NCBI GenBank assembly: GCA_030826265.1
Contig: JAPJOH010000014.1
Span: 1-60,763, forward strand
DNA length: 60,763 nt
Direction of reading: 5' to 3'
Source: Collinsella aerofaciens
GTDB taxonomy: Bacteria; Actinomycetota; Coriobacteriia; Coriobacteriales; Coriobacteriaceae
Below the pieces are notes generated by a model, which saw nothing but the letters and a program-made list of their open reading frames with translations, was not told the origin of the DNA and did not search any database. How positions within the stretch are numbered: position 1 is the stretch's first letter; each line of letters begins with the position of its first letter. Of this stretch, positions 50,010-59,031 are shown piece after piece. Made by a program: the position numbers and the translations under genes.

Positions 50010-50065
50010 ATGATTGCTCCTCTCTGTTGTTTGCCTGCAAGTTTGATGCGGTGACAGAAGAAAGG

Positions 50066-51004
50066 CTAGCGGGATTTCTGCCTGGTGCTATCGAGATTCT
50101 GCCTCGCTGCTCGATAGCTCGAAGGAGTGCACCCCATTTGTTCTTTAAATACCTGGCCAAGATGGCTTGCTGTTATAAATCCGCATTGGCGCGCGACTGT
50201 CTGTACCGTTCGCGTGGTGTGTGCCAAAAGTTCGCAAGCACGGTTTATGCGGTATGCGCGTAGATATGCCGCCGGGGTCGTTCCTGCACAAGTTTCGATA
50301 ATGCGGTAACACTCTCTTTCGCTTACGCCGGCTGCAGATGCCATCTGGGGCACATCTATAGCGGCTGCATAGTTTGCGCGGATAAAGTCCAGGATTGCCT
50401 TGAACTGTACGTCGCGGCTGGTCATCCAAGAGGCGCCGTCGGAGGAAAAGAGCGGTTCGGCCTTGGCGTAAATCTGAATCCAGAGCTCTGACAAGTTATT
50501 TCGAAGCGCCATCTCGTTCTGCGGCCGTTGAAGGTCGTGGCTAAAGGAGCTCTTCAGCAAATCGATAAAGGGCATATCGTCGGGGTTGGTGGGCGACCAT
50601 TTGAGCACATCGACGCCTCGACATTGCAGCAAAGGATTGATATAGCGCTTTTGAAGGCGTCCCGCGGGATCGCCGAGCATCGACGGCTGAAAGATATGCA
50701 ACATTTGAATGGCCGGTGCCGAATTGGGTGATTGCAGCGTGCTGTGCAAAACGCCGCCGTTGATAAGGCCGGCGGACCCTTCCTCAAAGCGCACGTGTTC
50801 ATGAGCCGCGCGCGTTCGATAGTCAATCGCTCCCTGCTCCATGTAGAAAAGCTCGACTTCGGAATGCCAGTGCCAGGGGACGGAATTGCCCGGATAGCGA
50901 GCGAATTCTGCGCGTTCGGCAATATAGGGCCAGTCTTCGGCGGTCTCGGGAAACGCTTCCTCGCGTCCTCCGCGGTGCAATTCTATGTGATCCATGTTTC
51001 GCAT
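50066..51004 (-). CDS. AraC-family transcriptional regulator with cupin sensor
   Basis: 312 residues. The N-terminal cupin (about 20-110) has YPGNSVPWHWHSEVELFYMEQG. The C-terminal double HTH (about 205-300) has IDVPQMASAAGVSERECYRII and TVQTVARQCGFITASHLGQVFK, with the family signature ending GCTPSSYR. Such proteins sense sugars or related ligands. It precedes the HAD gene and may be cotranscribed with it. Nothing in the sequence tells its ligand. Confidence 0.88.
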   Translation of the reverse strand: MRNMDHIELHRGGREEAFPETAEDWPYIAERAEFARYPGNSVPWHWHSEVELFYMEQGAIDYRTRAAHEHVRFEEGSAGLINGGVLHSTLQSPNSAPAIQMLHIFQPSMLGDPAGRLQKRYINPLLQCRGVDVLKWSPTNPDDMPFIDLLKSSFSHDLQRPQNEMALRNNLSELWIQIYAKAEPLFSSDGASWMTSRDVQFKAILDFIRANYAAAIDVPQMASAAGVSERECYRIIETCAGTTPAAYLRAYRINRACELLAHTTRTVQTVARQCGFITASHLGQVFKEQMGCTPSSYRAARQNLDSTRQKSR

Positions 51005-51492
51005 GGCATCAGTATAAAGCGCGATGGGCTTAGATTGCTCTTGCCTGTTCGGGGAACGCCTTGTCTAGAGATGCTTGGAGCTTTTCGAACGATGCTCGCA
51101 AGTTGTGGCTCTGGTTTGTTGAGCGTTTGGCTTTTGTGGCGGGGGAGTCGAGGAGACTGTTTCTCTGTGTCGGGGGGAAGGAGAAAAGGTCTGCATGATT
51201 TAGGGATGGCTGCTGTGCTGCGTCGTTGGAAGAATGCATGCTTATGCGGCCTCCTCGATATCCACCAAAAGGTTGCGCACGGGGTGTGCTGCTAGCTCCC
51301 GTGCGTTGGCAGTATTATGCCGCGGCTTCTGCAAAGAAGCGCTAAAGAAAGGCTTAACCTGGTTTGGTGTTACGATGAAGCTGCAGGTCAGAGGTATCGA
51401 ATAACACTTTTGAAAGGTTTTGGGCTTAAGGGCTTTCTAAGGTTTGTGGCGCGGATGTGGCGCGGACGTGCGGAGCGTGTGAATGCTTGCTG
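51005..51492. other. 488-base gap without a supported gene
   Basis: A 69-codon minus-strand frame (51030-51239) is open but has no convincing start signal, no recognisable motif and unremarkable codon use. No tRNA, array or strong terminator is seen. The left part probably holds the promoter of the AraC gene. Confidence 0.5.
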
Positions 51493-52479
51493 TTAGCGCT
51501 GCGGCTCTGCGGCGCGCACCTGTTCGATGACCTTTTCCATGGTGGCGTCGATGCGGTCCTTTTTGAGTTCGCATTCCCAGATGGTTATGGGTGTCCAGCC
51601 CATTTGAGTGAGTGCTGCCACGGCAGCGCGGTCGCGCTCGACGTTGCAACGGAACTTTGCCTCCCAAAATTCAACGTTGCGCTTGGGCTGGCTAGGGTTG
51701 CACTTGGGGCAGCGGTGCCAAAAGCAACCGTTGACGAAGATGGCGATTTTGCGCCCGGGGAAGGCGATATCGGGTTTGCCGGGAACCTTCCATTCCAAAC
51801 GATAGCCCGTGAGGCCCGCGGCGCGCAGGCGCTGGCGAACGAGCAGCTCTGGCTTGGTATTGGCGCGCTTGTTGCCCTTCATGGACTTTTTGATGGCGGC
51901 GCGACGGCGGACCAGTTCGCGCTCGTCAGCGGAGAGGTCCGAGGTATCGATGCCGTCGAGCAGACCGGGCTTGGGACGCTTCTTGCTGCGGCGCTTAGGT
52001 GCGCGCTTGGGTTTGGTGGCGGGTTTGTCGGCTGTGTTGGGCACGGCGTCATCGGCGGAGCTTGTCTCGAGTCGGTCTTCCTTCAGCTCAATCAGGGCAT
52101 CGATAAGCCCCTTGTCGGCGGGCATCCATTCCACCGTGGCAAGCGAGGCGCGCGGAATCCAGCGGATATCGAGCTGTCGGTCATGTTTCTGAGGTTCATC
52201 GGATTCATCGGCGAGCGAGCAGTAGTAGCACTCCATGGAGAGATGGAAATCGGGGTAGTCATACTCAACGGTATAGAAATCGCGCAGGTTGGTGACTTTT
52301 ACCTGCAGCTCTTCCATGAGCTCGCGGCGTACGGCGTCCTCGGGCGTCTCGCCGCGCATGAGCTTGCCACCGGGGAACTCCCAAAGTCCCAGCATGTCGC
52401 CATAGCCGCGCTGCACGGCAAGCAGCTCATCGGATCCTTCTTTGCGAATGATCCCAGCGGCAACATGAACAGTCTTCAA
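51493..52479 (-). CDS. Nudix (MutT-like) - Vsr endonuclease fusion
   Basis: Two DNA-repair domains in one 328-residue protein. Residues about 1-130 are a Nudix hydrolase (VAAGIIRKEGSDELLAVQRG, WEFPGGKLMRGETPEDAV, RRELMEEL: complete Nudix box), like MutT, which clears oxidised dGTP. A basic linker follows (about 165-190; KPKRAPKRRSKKRPKPG). Residues about 205-328 are a very-short-patch-repair (Vsr) endonuclease: NTKPELLVRQRL, PGKPDIAFPGRKIAIFVNG with the catalytic aspartate, CFWHRCPKC zinc/active-site segment, and WTPITIWECEL. A TTG start at 52479 with AGAGGA before it is preferred, because the frame upstream has no homology. No dcm-like methylase gene is nearby, unusual for vsr. Confidence 0.85.
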   Translation of the reverse strand: MKTVHVAAGIIRKEGSDELLAVQRGYGDMLGLWEFPGGKLMRGETPEDAVRRELMEELQVKVTNLRDFYTVEYDYPDFHLSMECYYCSLADESDEPQKHDRQLDIRWIPRASLATVEWMPADKGLIDALIELKEDRLETSSADDAVPNTADKPATKPKRAPKRRSKKRPKPGLLDGIDTSDLSADERELVRRRAAIKKSMKGNKRANTKPELLVRQRLRAAGLTGYRLEWKVPGKPDIAFPGRKIAIFVNGCFWHRCPKCNPSQPKRNVEFWEAKFRCNVERDRAAVAALTQMGWTPITIWECELKKDRIDATMEKVIEQVRAAEPQR

Positions 52480-52627
52480 CAGGAGTCCTCTCTCAATATC
52501 AACACGTGGCAGGGTAGCTACCCGTACCTTACACAACGGTAAGGCAAGCGTAAGCCATATCGATGGTAGCCGACTCGTCTTCTTGCGACTATAGATGCCG
52601 TAGACTAATCGCAAGAAAGGACTCGGT

Positions 52628-53413
52628 ATGCAAACCACGCAAGCAGCGACCCCGGTACTGGAGGTCGCGCATCTCGAAAAGGTATACGGTGCGCTGGGCA
52701 ATGTGACCCGCGCGCTCGACGACGTCAGCTTTACCGTCAACCGCGGCGAATTCGTTGGCATTATGGGCGCCTCGGGCTCGGGCAAGTCGACGTTGCTCAA
52801 CTGCGTCTCGACCATCGATAGCGCCACGAGCGGCACTATCCGCATCAACGGACAGGACGTAACACGCATGAAGCAGGCTAAGCTTTCGCAGTTCCGCCGC
52901 GAAGAGCTCGGCTTTATCTTTCAGGACTCCAACCTGCTCGATACGCTCACGGCACGCGAGAACATCGCTCTGCCGCTCACCATCGCCCGCACAAACTCGG
53001 CAGAGATCTCGACCCGCGTGCAGGATGTGGCAGCGCGCCTGTCCATCAGTCAGGTGCTCGACAAGTATCCCTACCAGATGTCCGGCGGTCAGCAGCAGCG
53101 CGTTGCCGCGGCTCGCGCGCTCGTCACCGACCCCACCATGATCATGGCCGACGAGCCCACCGGCGCCCTCGATTCCAAGAGCGCTCGCCTGCTGCTCGAG
53201 AGCCTGGAGGCCCTTAACCGCCGCCTACGCGCTACCGTGCTCATGGTCACGCACGATAGCTTTGCCGCCAGCTACACGAGCCGTGTGCTGTTTATCCGCG
53301 ACGGCAAGATCTTCACCGAGCTGCGCCGCGGCGACACCGACCGCCGAGAGTTCTTCGACCGCATTATGGAGGTCGTTGCCATGATGGGCGGTGAGGGCTC
53401 CGATGCTCTGTAA
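52628..53413 (+). CDS. ABC transporter ATP-binding protein (BceA-like)
   Basis: 261-residue ATPase. Walker A GASGSGKST (about 48), Q-loop FIFQDSNLLDTLT (about 98), signature MSGGQQQRVAAARAL (about 153), Walker B TMIMADEPTGALDSKS (about 175) and H-loop MVTHDSFAA (about 212). Its relatives BceA/YtsC/MacB-type power exporters or detoxifiers of cell-wall antibiotics and antimicrobial peptides. RBS AAAGGA. The partner permease overlaps its end by 11 bases. No two-component system of the BceRS kind is seen beside it. Confidence 0.9.
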   Translation: MQTTQAATPVLEVAHLEKVYGALGNVTRALDDVSFTVNRGEFVGIMGASGSGKSTLLNCVSTIDSATSGTIRINGQDVTRMKQAKLSQFRREELGFIFQDSNLLDTLTARENIALPLTIARTNSAEISTRVQDVAARLSISQVLDKYPYQMSGGQQQRVAAARALVTDPTMIMADEPTGALDSKSARLLLESLEALNRRLRATVLMVTHDSFAASYTSRVLFIRDGKIFTELRRGDTDRREFFDRIMEVVAMMGGEGSDAL

Positions 53414-55604
53414 ACTCGCTTGGGGCAACGTCCGCCGCGCCGGCCGCGATTACCTCGTCTACCTTTTGACGCTCACCCTGGGCGTCACGGTCTTCTATGC
53501 CTTTAACACCATCTCGATGCAGGTCGATATCGCCGGAATCGATGAAGAGGGCTTGGCGCAGGTTATGGGCAGCATACTCGGCGACCTGACGTATTTTTTG
53601 GCCGGTGTCATGGTCTTTTTGATGGTGTACGCCAATAACTTCATCATGAAACGCCGCAAGAAGGAGTTTGGCCTGTACCAGGTGCTCGGCATGGGGCGCG
53701 GGCGCGTCGCTACGATCATGGCGCTCGAGACCGTGATAGTATCGGTCGTGGCCTTTGTCGCCGGCATTGTGCTGGGTGTGGGACTCTCCCAGCTCATGAC
53801 GTTCTTTACGGCCTCGCTCTTTAAGACACAGATCGCCAATTTCCGCTTCTCTTTCTCGATGCATGCGTTCAATCTGACCCTTGCCTGCATGCTCGTAATG
53901 TTTGTGCTCACGCTACTGCTGAACCTCCGCGCCGTGCGTCGTACCAAACTCATCGAGCTTATGGGCGCCGAGCGTCGCAACGAGAGCATCAAGACACGCA
54001 ACCCCTGGATCGCGATTGCCATCTTTGCCGTGGGCGCGGTGCTGGTGGGCGTGGCCTATTACCGTCTGCTACGTGATGGGTTCCCGCTAACCGCGACGGA
54101 CAGCAAGCTGCAAGAGGCCATGAACCAGTTTGGTATTACGACCGCTATGGTTACCGTGGGCACCTTTGCCCTGTTCTGGGGACTCTCGGGCATGCTCATC
54201 AAGCTGCTGCAGAGCCTGCGCGGCGTGTATTGGCGCGGCCTCAACATGTTTACCGTGCGCCAGCTTGCGGCGAAGGTCAACACGGTGTGCTTTTCGATGG
54301 GCGTCATCGCGATGCTTCTGTTTTTGGCCATCACCTCGGTGACGTGCGGTATGTCGATTGCCAACGTGATGAACGAAAACCTGGAGCGCTATAACCCTGT
54401 TGACGTGTCTCAGACGTATGTCTATTACACGCCCGATACGCTCGACTACTACAAAGAATATGTCAATCCGTCTGAAGCCGACCGCATGGTGCTAGCCGAT
54501 ACAACGGTCGATTTGTACTCCGCATGGCACGGCAAGGGCAAGTCGGCGGACAACAACGACGAGACCGGCAAGAAGGTCAATATCGCCGATGTTGCCGGTG
54601 AGCATGTTCAGATCGATTCGTATCTGAGTTACCCGTTTGGCGGTTCGAATCCTTCGGTGTCTGCGGGTGAGATGTGCAAGACCATGGGCGAAAAGCTCCC
54701 CAAGGCGCTCGGGGGTAGCAATGCCGATACGATGGGTCTGTTTGTGACGCCGGCGAGCCAGTACAACAAACTGCGCCAGATGATGGGCGAGGAGCCGGTG
54801 AGCATTGGCCGCGACCAGTACCTGCTTACGTGTGATATGGGCGGTGAGCTGGGCGACCTGTACACCAAGTACATGGCCGGCGGCCATACCCTCACCTTGG
54901 GCGGGCATGAGCTCAAGCCCGCAACCGATAAGTCGGACAAGGACACGGCGGTCATCGCCAACTCGGCGATGGGCAGTAATCCGGGTACCGTCGTCGTTGC
55001 CGACGAGCTGTTGTCCCAACTTAATCTGCAGCCGTATTCCAGTAGCCTGCTCGTTAATTACAAACAGGGGATGGATACGACCGAGGCAGACGAGAGCATT
55101 AAATACACTTTGCTCGACAATCTGCTCGTTGACGGCAAGGAGCCGGGGTCATGGGGAATCTTCATCACACGCTCCGAGATGTACACGCAAGCAGCGCAAA
55201 TGAACGGCATGATTAGCTATCTGGCCATCTACATTGGCTTTGTACTGGTCGTTGCGTGCGCGGCGATACTGTCGATCCAGCAGCTCTCCAATGTGGCCGA
55301 CGGCAGCCGCAGCTATCGTGTGCTGGCACAGATCGGCTGTGACGACCGCCAGATTCGCCATTCGGTGATGGCGCAGCAAGCGGTATTCTTCTTGTTCCCG
55401 CTGGCAGTGGGCCTGGCGCACTCCTTTGTGGCGCTCAAGGTGATTATCGAGCTGGTGAGCATATTCGGAGATATGAGCATCGGCGGCACCGTGGGCCTCA
55501 CCTGTGCAATCTTCCTGGCAGCATACGGTGGCTACTTCCTGGTGACCTACCTCATGAGCGCCGGAATGGTACAAGCTGCCATCGCCACCCGTTACAGCGA
55601 ATAG
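53403..55604 (+). CDS. ABC transporter permease, FtsX family (BceB-like)
   Basis: 733-residue membrane protein. The N-terminal helix region is LCKLAWGNVRRAGRDYLVYLL. FtsX-domain helices lie around 15-120 and 140-340 (QVLGMGRGRVATIMALETVI), a large extracellular domain around 355-610 between them (DVSQTYVYYTPDTLDYYKEY), and a C-terminal FtsX domain around 610-733 (YRVLAQIGCDDRQIRHSVM). The large extracellular insertion is the sensory region that distinguishes BceB-type permeases. The start at 53403 overlaps bceA-like by 11 bases, implying coupling. Structured element E2 lies downstream. Confidence 0.9.
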   Translation: MLCKLAWGNVRRAGRDYLVYLLTLTLGVTVFYAFNTISMQVDIAGIDEEGLAQVMGSILGDLTYFLAGVMVFLMVYANNFIMKRRKKEFGLYQVLGMGRGRVATIMALETVIVSVVAFVAGIVLGVGLSQLMTFFTASLFKTQIANFRFSFSMHAFNLTLACMLVMFVLTLLLNLRAVRRTKLIELMGAERRNESIKTRNPWIAIAIFAVGAVLVGVAYYRLLRDGFPLTATDSKLQEAMNQFGITTAMVTVGTFALFWGLSGMLIKLLQSLRGVYWRGLNMFTVRQLAAKVNTVCFSMGVIAMLLFLAITSVTCGMSIANVMNENLERYNPVDVSQTYVYYTPDTLDYYKEYVNPSEADRMVLADTTVDLYSAWHGKGKSADNNDETGKKVNIADVAGEHVQIDSYLSYPFGGSNPSVSAGEMCKTMGEKLPKALGGSNADTMGLFVTPASQYNKLRQMMGEEPVSIGRDQYLLTCDMGGELGDLYTKYMAGGHTLTLGGHELKPATDKSDKDTAVIANSAMGSNPGTVVVADELLSQLNLQPYSSSLLVNYKQGMDTTEADESIKYTLLDNLLVDGKEPGSWGIFITRSEMYTQAAQMNGMISYLAIYIGFVLVVACAAILSIQQLSNVADGSRSYRVLAQIGCDDRQIRHSVMAQQAVFFLFPLAVGLAHSFVALKVIIELVSIFGDMSIGGTVGLTCAIFLAAYGGYFLVTYLMSAGMVQAAIATRYSE

Positions 55605-55640
55605 CCGACTCAAAGCAAAACAATCGCAGGTTGAGCATAA

Positions 55641-55787
55641 GTCAGCGAAAGCGCCCCTAGACGAGCAAGGTGACGTGAAAGAGGAGGGAAGCGTACTTCG
55701 GTACGCGACCGACGATTGAACGTCAGATTGCCGCCTAGGGGCGCTTGCAGCGTCGAGCCGTTACGCGGTTTGGCATAACCGCGTAAC
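55641..55787 (+). ncRNA. Structured intergenic element E2 (putative RNA)
   Basis: Same plan as E1 in plus orientation: P1 AGCGCCCCTAG/CTAGGGGCGCT, loop GAGCAAGG, P2 TGACGT/ACGTCA, GAAAGAGGAGG opposite CGACGATTGA, P3 GCGTAC-TTCG-GTACGC, then GCAGCGTCG and GTTACGCGG...CCGCGTAAC. The C(UUCG)G tetraloop favours an RNA read on this strand. It lies between the BceB-like gene and the antiporter gene. Confidence 0.65.
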
Positions 55788-55913
55788 TTCATCGTAGAAG
55801 CGCGTTTGCGGGCGGCGGATGCTCGTCTCCTGTCGCCCGCTCACCGAGGCTTGGCAATTGTCTTAATATCTTAAGGGTCTCGATTTGTCCAAGACTGAGC
55901 GAAGGAGCTCATC

Positions 55914-57353
55914 ATGAGCGACGGAAAGAAGAAGCTTTCCTTCTTGACGGTCATTTCGACCATCATCTGCGTCGTCTTCGTTTGCGAGGCCGCCGCTCCC
56001 GCTGCTGCCATTGGCAACCAGCAGTTCTTCTGGTGGATCTTCCTGATCCTGACCTTCCTGCTCCCTTATGGCATGGTCGTTGCCGAGCTCGGCACCACCT
56101 ATGACGGCGAGGGCGGCATTTACGACTGGGTACGTGATGGCCTGGGCGACAAGTGGGGCGCCCGCATCTCGTACTACTACTGGGTTAACTACCCGCTGTG
56201 GATCGCCTCGCTGGCTACCATGTTCCCCGACATTCTGGGCATGGTCTTTGGCGTCGAGTTCAATCTGATCGCCAAGTTGGGTATCGATCTTGCCTTTGTG
56301 TGGATCGTCTACCTCATGGGTCGCTCCAAGGCGGCCGACTCCGAGTGGGTCCTGAACGGCGGCGCCATCATCAAGGTTGCCGTTGCCGTTATCGTCGGCG
56401 CTTTGGGTATTTGGTATGCCATGGAGAACGGTTTTGCGAACGACATGTCCGCTACCACCTTCCTGCCCGAGCTCACCAACACCAACGCGCTCGGCTACCT
56501 GTCGATCATCATCTTTAACTTCATGGGCTTCGAGGTCATCTGCACCATGACCGACGATATGGCCGATCCCGCTCGCGATATCCCCAAGGCTATCATCGTT
56601 GGCGGCCTGTCTATCGCCGTGATCTACCTGTTCGCTGGTTTTGGCATCGGCGCTGCTGTGCCGGCCGATTCCATCGATCCCGACTACGGCATGATCTACG
56701 CTGTCCAGACCATGGTGGGCGACTCCATGATCTTTAAGATCATCTGCATCGCCTTCCTGATCACCCTGTTTGCCAACATGGCTGCTTGGTCCTTTGGTGT
56801 CAACTCCGTTGCTCGCTACGCTGCCGAGCACGGCAACATGCCCAAGGTCTTTGCCTCGATGATCTCGGATGACGATATGCCCAACGGCGCCAACCTGGTC
56901 AACGCCATCGTTGCCTCCCTGGTGCTGTGCCTGCAGCTGGTTCCCATTGACGCCATCTCCAACGGTGTTTTCTGGATGCTCTTCGGCACCTCCGTCGTCT
57001 TTCTGCTGCTCACTTATATCCCGATGTTCCCGGCGTTCCTCAACCTTCGCAAGAACGACCCGAACCGCGAGCGCATCTTCACGTTCCCGTTTAAGGGTGC
57101 CATGATGAAGGTCATGCTGGCTATTCCCTGCATCGAGCTGATTCTGGCTATCGTTGCAACGCTGATTCCGTTCTCTGTCGATGAGATTGGCGATAAGGTC
57201 CCGATGATCGTTATCTTCATCGTGCTTTTGCTTATTGGCGAGGTTGTCCGCGTCGTCAGTGCTAAGGGTCGCGAGACCGAGTACAAGGGTCTCACCCCCG
57301 AGCTGGCTGCTCAGCGTCTCGCTGAGGAGGCCGCCGAGGCCGAAGAGGACTAG
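55914..57353 (+). CDS. aguD: APC-superfamily amino acid/polyamine antiporter, probable agmatine:putrescine exchanger
   Basis: 479-residue membrane protein with about 12 helices in the amino acid-polyamine-organocation family. The first helix is followed by VVAELGTTYDGEGGIYDWVRDGLG (about 60), and NFMGFEVICTMTDDMADPARDIPKA (about 203) is the conserved helix-6 region with the substrate-facing glutamate. An acidic C-terminal tail ends the protein. RBS GAAGGAG. Agmatine deiminase follows, which makes agmatine uptake in exchange for putrescine the natural role. GadC-like glutamate exchange is an alternative on sequence alone. Confidence 0.82.
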   Translation: MSDGKKKLSFLTVISTIICVVFVCEAAAPAAAIGNQQFFWWIFLILTFLLPYGMVVAELGTTYDGEGGIYDWVRDGLGDKWGARISYYYWVNYPLWIASLATMFPDILGMVFGVEFNLIAKLGIDLAFVWIVYLMGRSKAADSEWVLNGGAIIKVAVAVIVGALGIWYAMENGFANDMSATTFLPELTNTNALGYLSIIIFNFMGFEVICTMTDDMADPARDIPKAIIVGGLSIAVIYLFAGFGIGAAVPADSIDPDYGMIYAVQTMVGDSMIFKIICIAFLITLFANMAAWSFGVNSVARYAAEHGNMPKVFASMISDDDMPNGANLVNAIVASLVLCLQLVPIDAISNGVFWMLFGTSVVFLLLTYIPMFPAFLNLRKNDPNRERIFTFPFKGAMMKVMLAIPCIELILAIVATLIPFSVDEIGDKVPMIVIFIVLLLIGEVVRVVSAKGRETEYKGLTPELAAQRLAEEAAEAEED

Positions 57354-57638
57354 AGCACCCGGATTCGGGGCTCCAACCCTCCTCGCTACTTGACCATTCC
57401 CCGGGGTGGGTGTGAACGATAGCTCTGGTAACCACCGCCCGCCCCAATCTCTCTTCCGTATCCTTCGTGCGTTTTGTCTCCGCGCGCCAGGTTACGTCGT
57501 CGCTTGCCGGTGCGACTCCGTGAAAACCGGCGCCGGGCGCCCCGACCTTTGCCGGGGAACGGGCGTCCGCCACCTCTTGGTTTTAGGCTGCGGGTAATCC
57601 GCCTGCAGCAAGCGATCGTTCGATTTGGAGGAAATCTT
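57354..57638 (+). other. GC-rich structured leader of agmatine deiminase
   Basis: 285 bases without a gene. Potential stems include CCCCG...CGGGG (about 57541-57558) and GGTGG...CCACC (about 57405-57440). No known riboswitch core could be matched by eye. The length and pairing potential suggest a regulated leader, but there is no clear terminator. Confidence 0.35.
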
Positions 57639-58844
57639 ATGCGTACGATCACCGAGTCCGAGTCCACCCCTAAGGCCGACGGCTACTTTATGCCTGCTGA
57701 GTTCGCTCCGCAGGATCGCGTGTGGATGGGCTGGCCCCATCGCACCGATACCTGGGCCCATGGCGCCAAGCCGGCTCAGAAGCAGTATGCCGCCATCGCT
57801 CGCGCTATTGCCGAGTTCACTCCGGTTACCATATGCGTCAATCAGGCCGACTACGCCAACTGCAAGGCCGTCTTTGAGGAAGACGAGAACGTTACCGTTA
57901 TCGAGATGACCACCGACGACGCTTGGTTCCGCGACACCGCTGCCACTTTTGTTATCAACGGCAAGGGCGATAAGCGCGCCAACCACTGGCACTTCAACGC
58001 TTATGGCGGTCTTGTCGACGGCCTGTACTTCCCGTGGGACAAGGACGAGCAGATCGCCCTTAAGATGGCTGAGCTTTCCGGCTGTCGTCGTTATCGTCCC
58101 GATGACATGATCCTCGAGGGCGGTTCCATCACCGTCGACGGCGAAGGTACCGTGGTCGTGACCGACCAGTGCCTGCTTTCCCCGGGCCGCACCTGCTCTG
58201 CGGTTCTGGAGGAGGAAGAGGATCCCGAGTCCATCTGGCCCAAGTTCAAGAGGAAGTTCGAGCCCTGGAGCGAGGAACTTCGCGCCTATATGGACGAACA
58301 CCTCAAGGATTATCTGGGTGTCGAGAAGGTCATCTGGGTCAAGGAGGGCATCGACCCCGAGGAGACCAACGGTCACATCGATGACGTCGCCACGTTCATC
58401 GCTCCGGGCGTCATGGCCTGCATCTGGACTGACGATCCCGAGTATCCGTTCTACGAGCAGTGCCATGCTGTCTACGAGACCCTTTCCAACGCCGTTGACG
58501 CCAAGGGCCGCAAGATGAAGGTCTACAAGCTCTGCATGCCTGTGAACCCGCTGTTCATGGACCAGGCTTCCTGCGACACCATCGACGCCGACGAGAACGC
58601 CGAGCCGCGCGTTGCCGACGAGCCGCTGATCGCCTCCTACATGAACTACCTGGTCACCAACCACGGCGTTATCGTCCCGCAGTACGGCGACGAGAACGAT
58701 CAGCTTGCCGTTGACACGCTCCAGAAGATCTACGACGAGGTCTGGGGCGAGGGCGTCTACAAGTGCGTCGGCGTTCAGTCCGAGCAGGTCGTCTTCGGTG
58801 GTGGAAATATCCACTGCATTACGCAGCAGGAACCGTCCGCTTAA
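57639..58844 (+). CDS. aguA: Agmatine deiminase
   Basis: Hydrolyses agmatine to N-carbamoylputrescine and ammonia. 401 residues of the guanidino-group-modifying fold: WMGWPHRTDTWAHGAKPAQ (about 29), DDAWFRDTAATFVIN (about 89-103), HFNAYGGLVDGLYFPW, DMILEGGSITVDGEGTVVVTD (about 155), NGHIDDVATF (catalytic histidine, about 243) and the catalytic cysteine in GGGNIHCITQQEP (about 394). The start at 57639 follows TTGGAGG. The putrescine carbamoyltransferase and carbamate kinase that usually complete the pathway are not in the window. Confidence 0.93.
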   Translation: MRTITESESTPKADGYFMPAEFAPQDRVWMGWPHRTDTWAHGAKPAQKQYAAIARAIAEFTPVTICVNQADYANCKAVFEEDENVTVIEMTTDDAWFRDTAATFVINGKGDKRANHWHFNAYGGLVDGLYFPWDKDEQIALKMAELSGCRRYRPDDMILEGGSITVDGEGTVVVTDQCLLSPGRTCSAVLEEEEDPESIWPKFKRKFEPWSEELRAYMDEHLKDYLGVEKVIWVKEGIDPEETNGHIDDVATFIAPGVMACIWTDDPEYPFYEQCHAVYETLSNAVDAKGRKMKVYKLCMPVNPLFMDQASCDTIDADENAEPRVADEPLIASYMNYLVTNHGVIVPQYGDENDQLAVDTLQKIYDEVWGEGVYKCVGVQSEQVVFGGGNIHCITQQEPSA

Positions 58845-58845
58845 T

Positions 58846-58968
58846 CGTCCGGCTTCCCGAGGCACCCCATCTCGCCGCTCAAACCGTCGCTCGCGTACCA
58901 AAGTACGCTTCGCTCCTCTCTCGCGGCGACCTGGGGCACCTCGGAAACCCAGCCGGTCAAGCGGACCG
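58846..58968 (-). ncRNA. Structured intergenic element E4 (divergent copy, putative RNA)
   Basis: On the minus strand: long P1 with CCGAGGTGCCCCA / TGGGGTGCCTCGG, loop AGGT, P2 CGCCGC/GCGGCG, GAGAGAGGAGCG opposite CGACGGTTTGA, P3 GCGTAC-TTTG-GTACGC. It keeps the conserved loops of E1-E3 but has different stems and lacks the final GTTACGCGG hairpin. It starts 1 base past the aguA stop and may also stop that transcript. Confidence 0.55.
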
Positions 58969-59031
58969 ACGTAGCTAGTTACCGCATTAGTCATTGGTGC
59001 CAACCTTGGCAACAATGCAGGTCGAAAAAAC

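Noticed and set aside
51030..51239. A 69-residue minus-strand protein
   Set aside because: No ribosome site, no recognisable motif, and low-complexity composition. It is recorded as gap content only.
57354..57638. A known riboswitch (guanidine, cobalamin or glutamine type) before aguA
   Set aside because: The conserved cores of these classes could not be found by eye, so only a structured leader is claimed.
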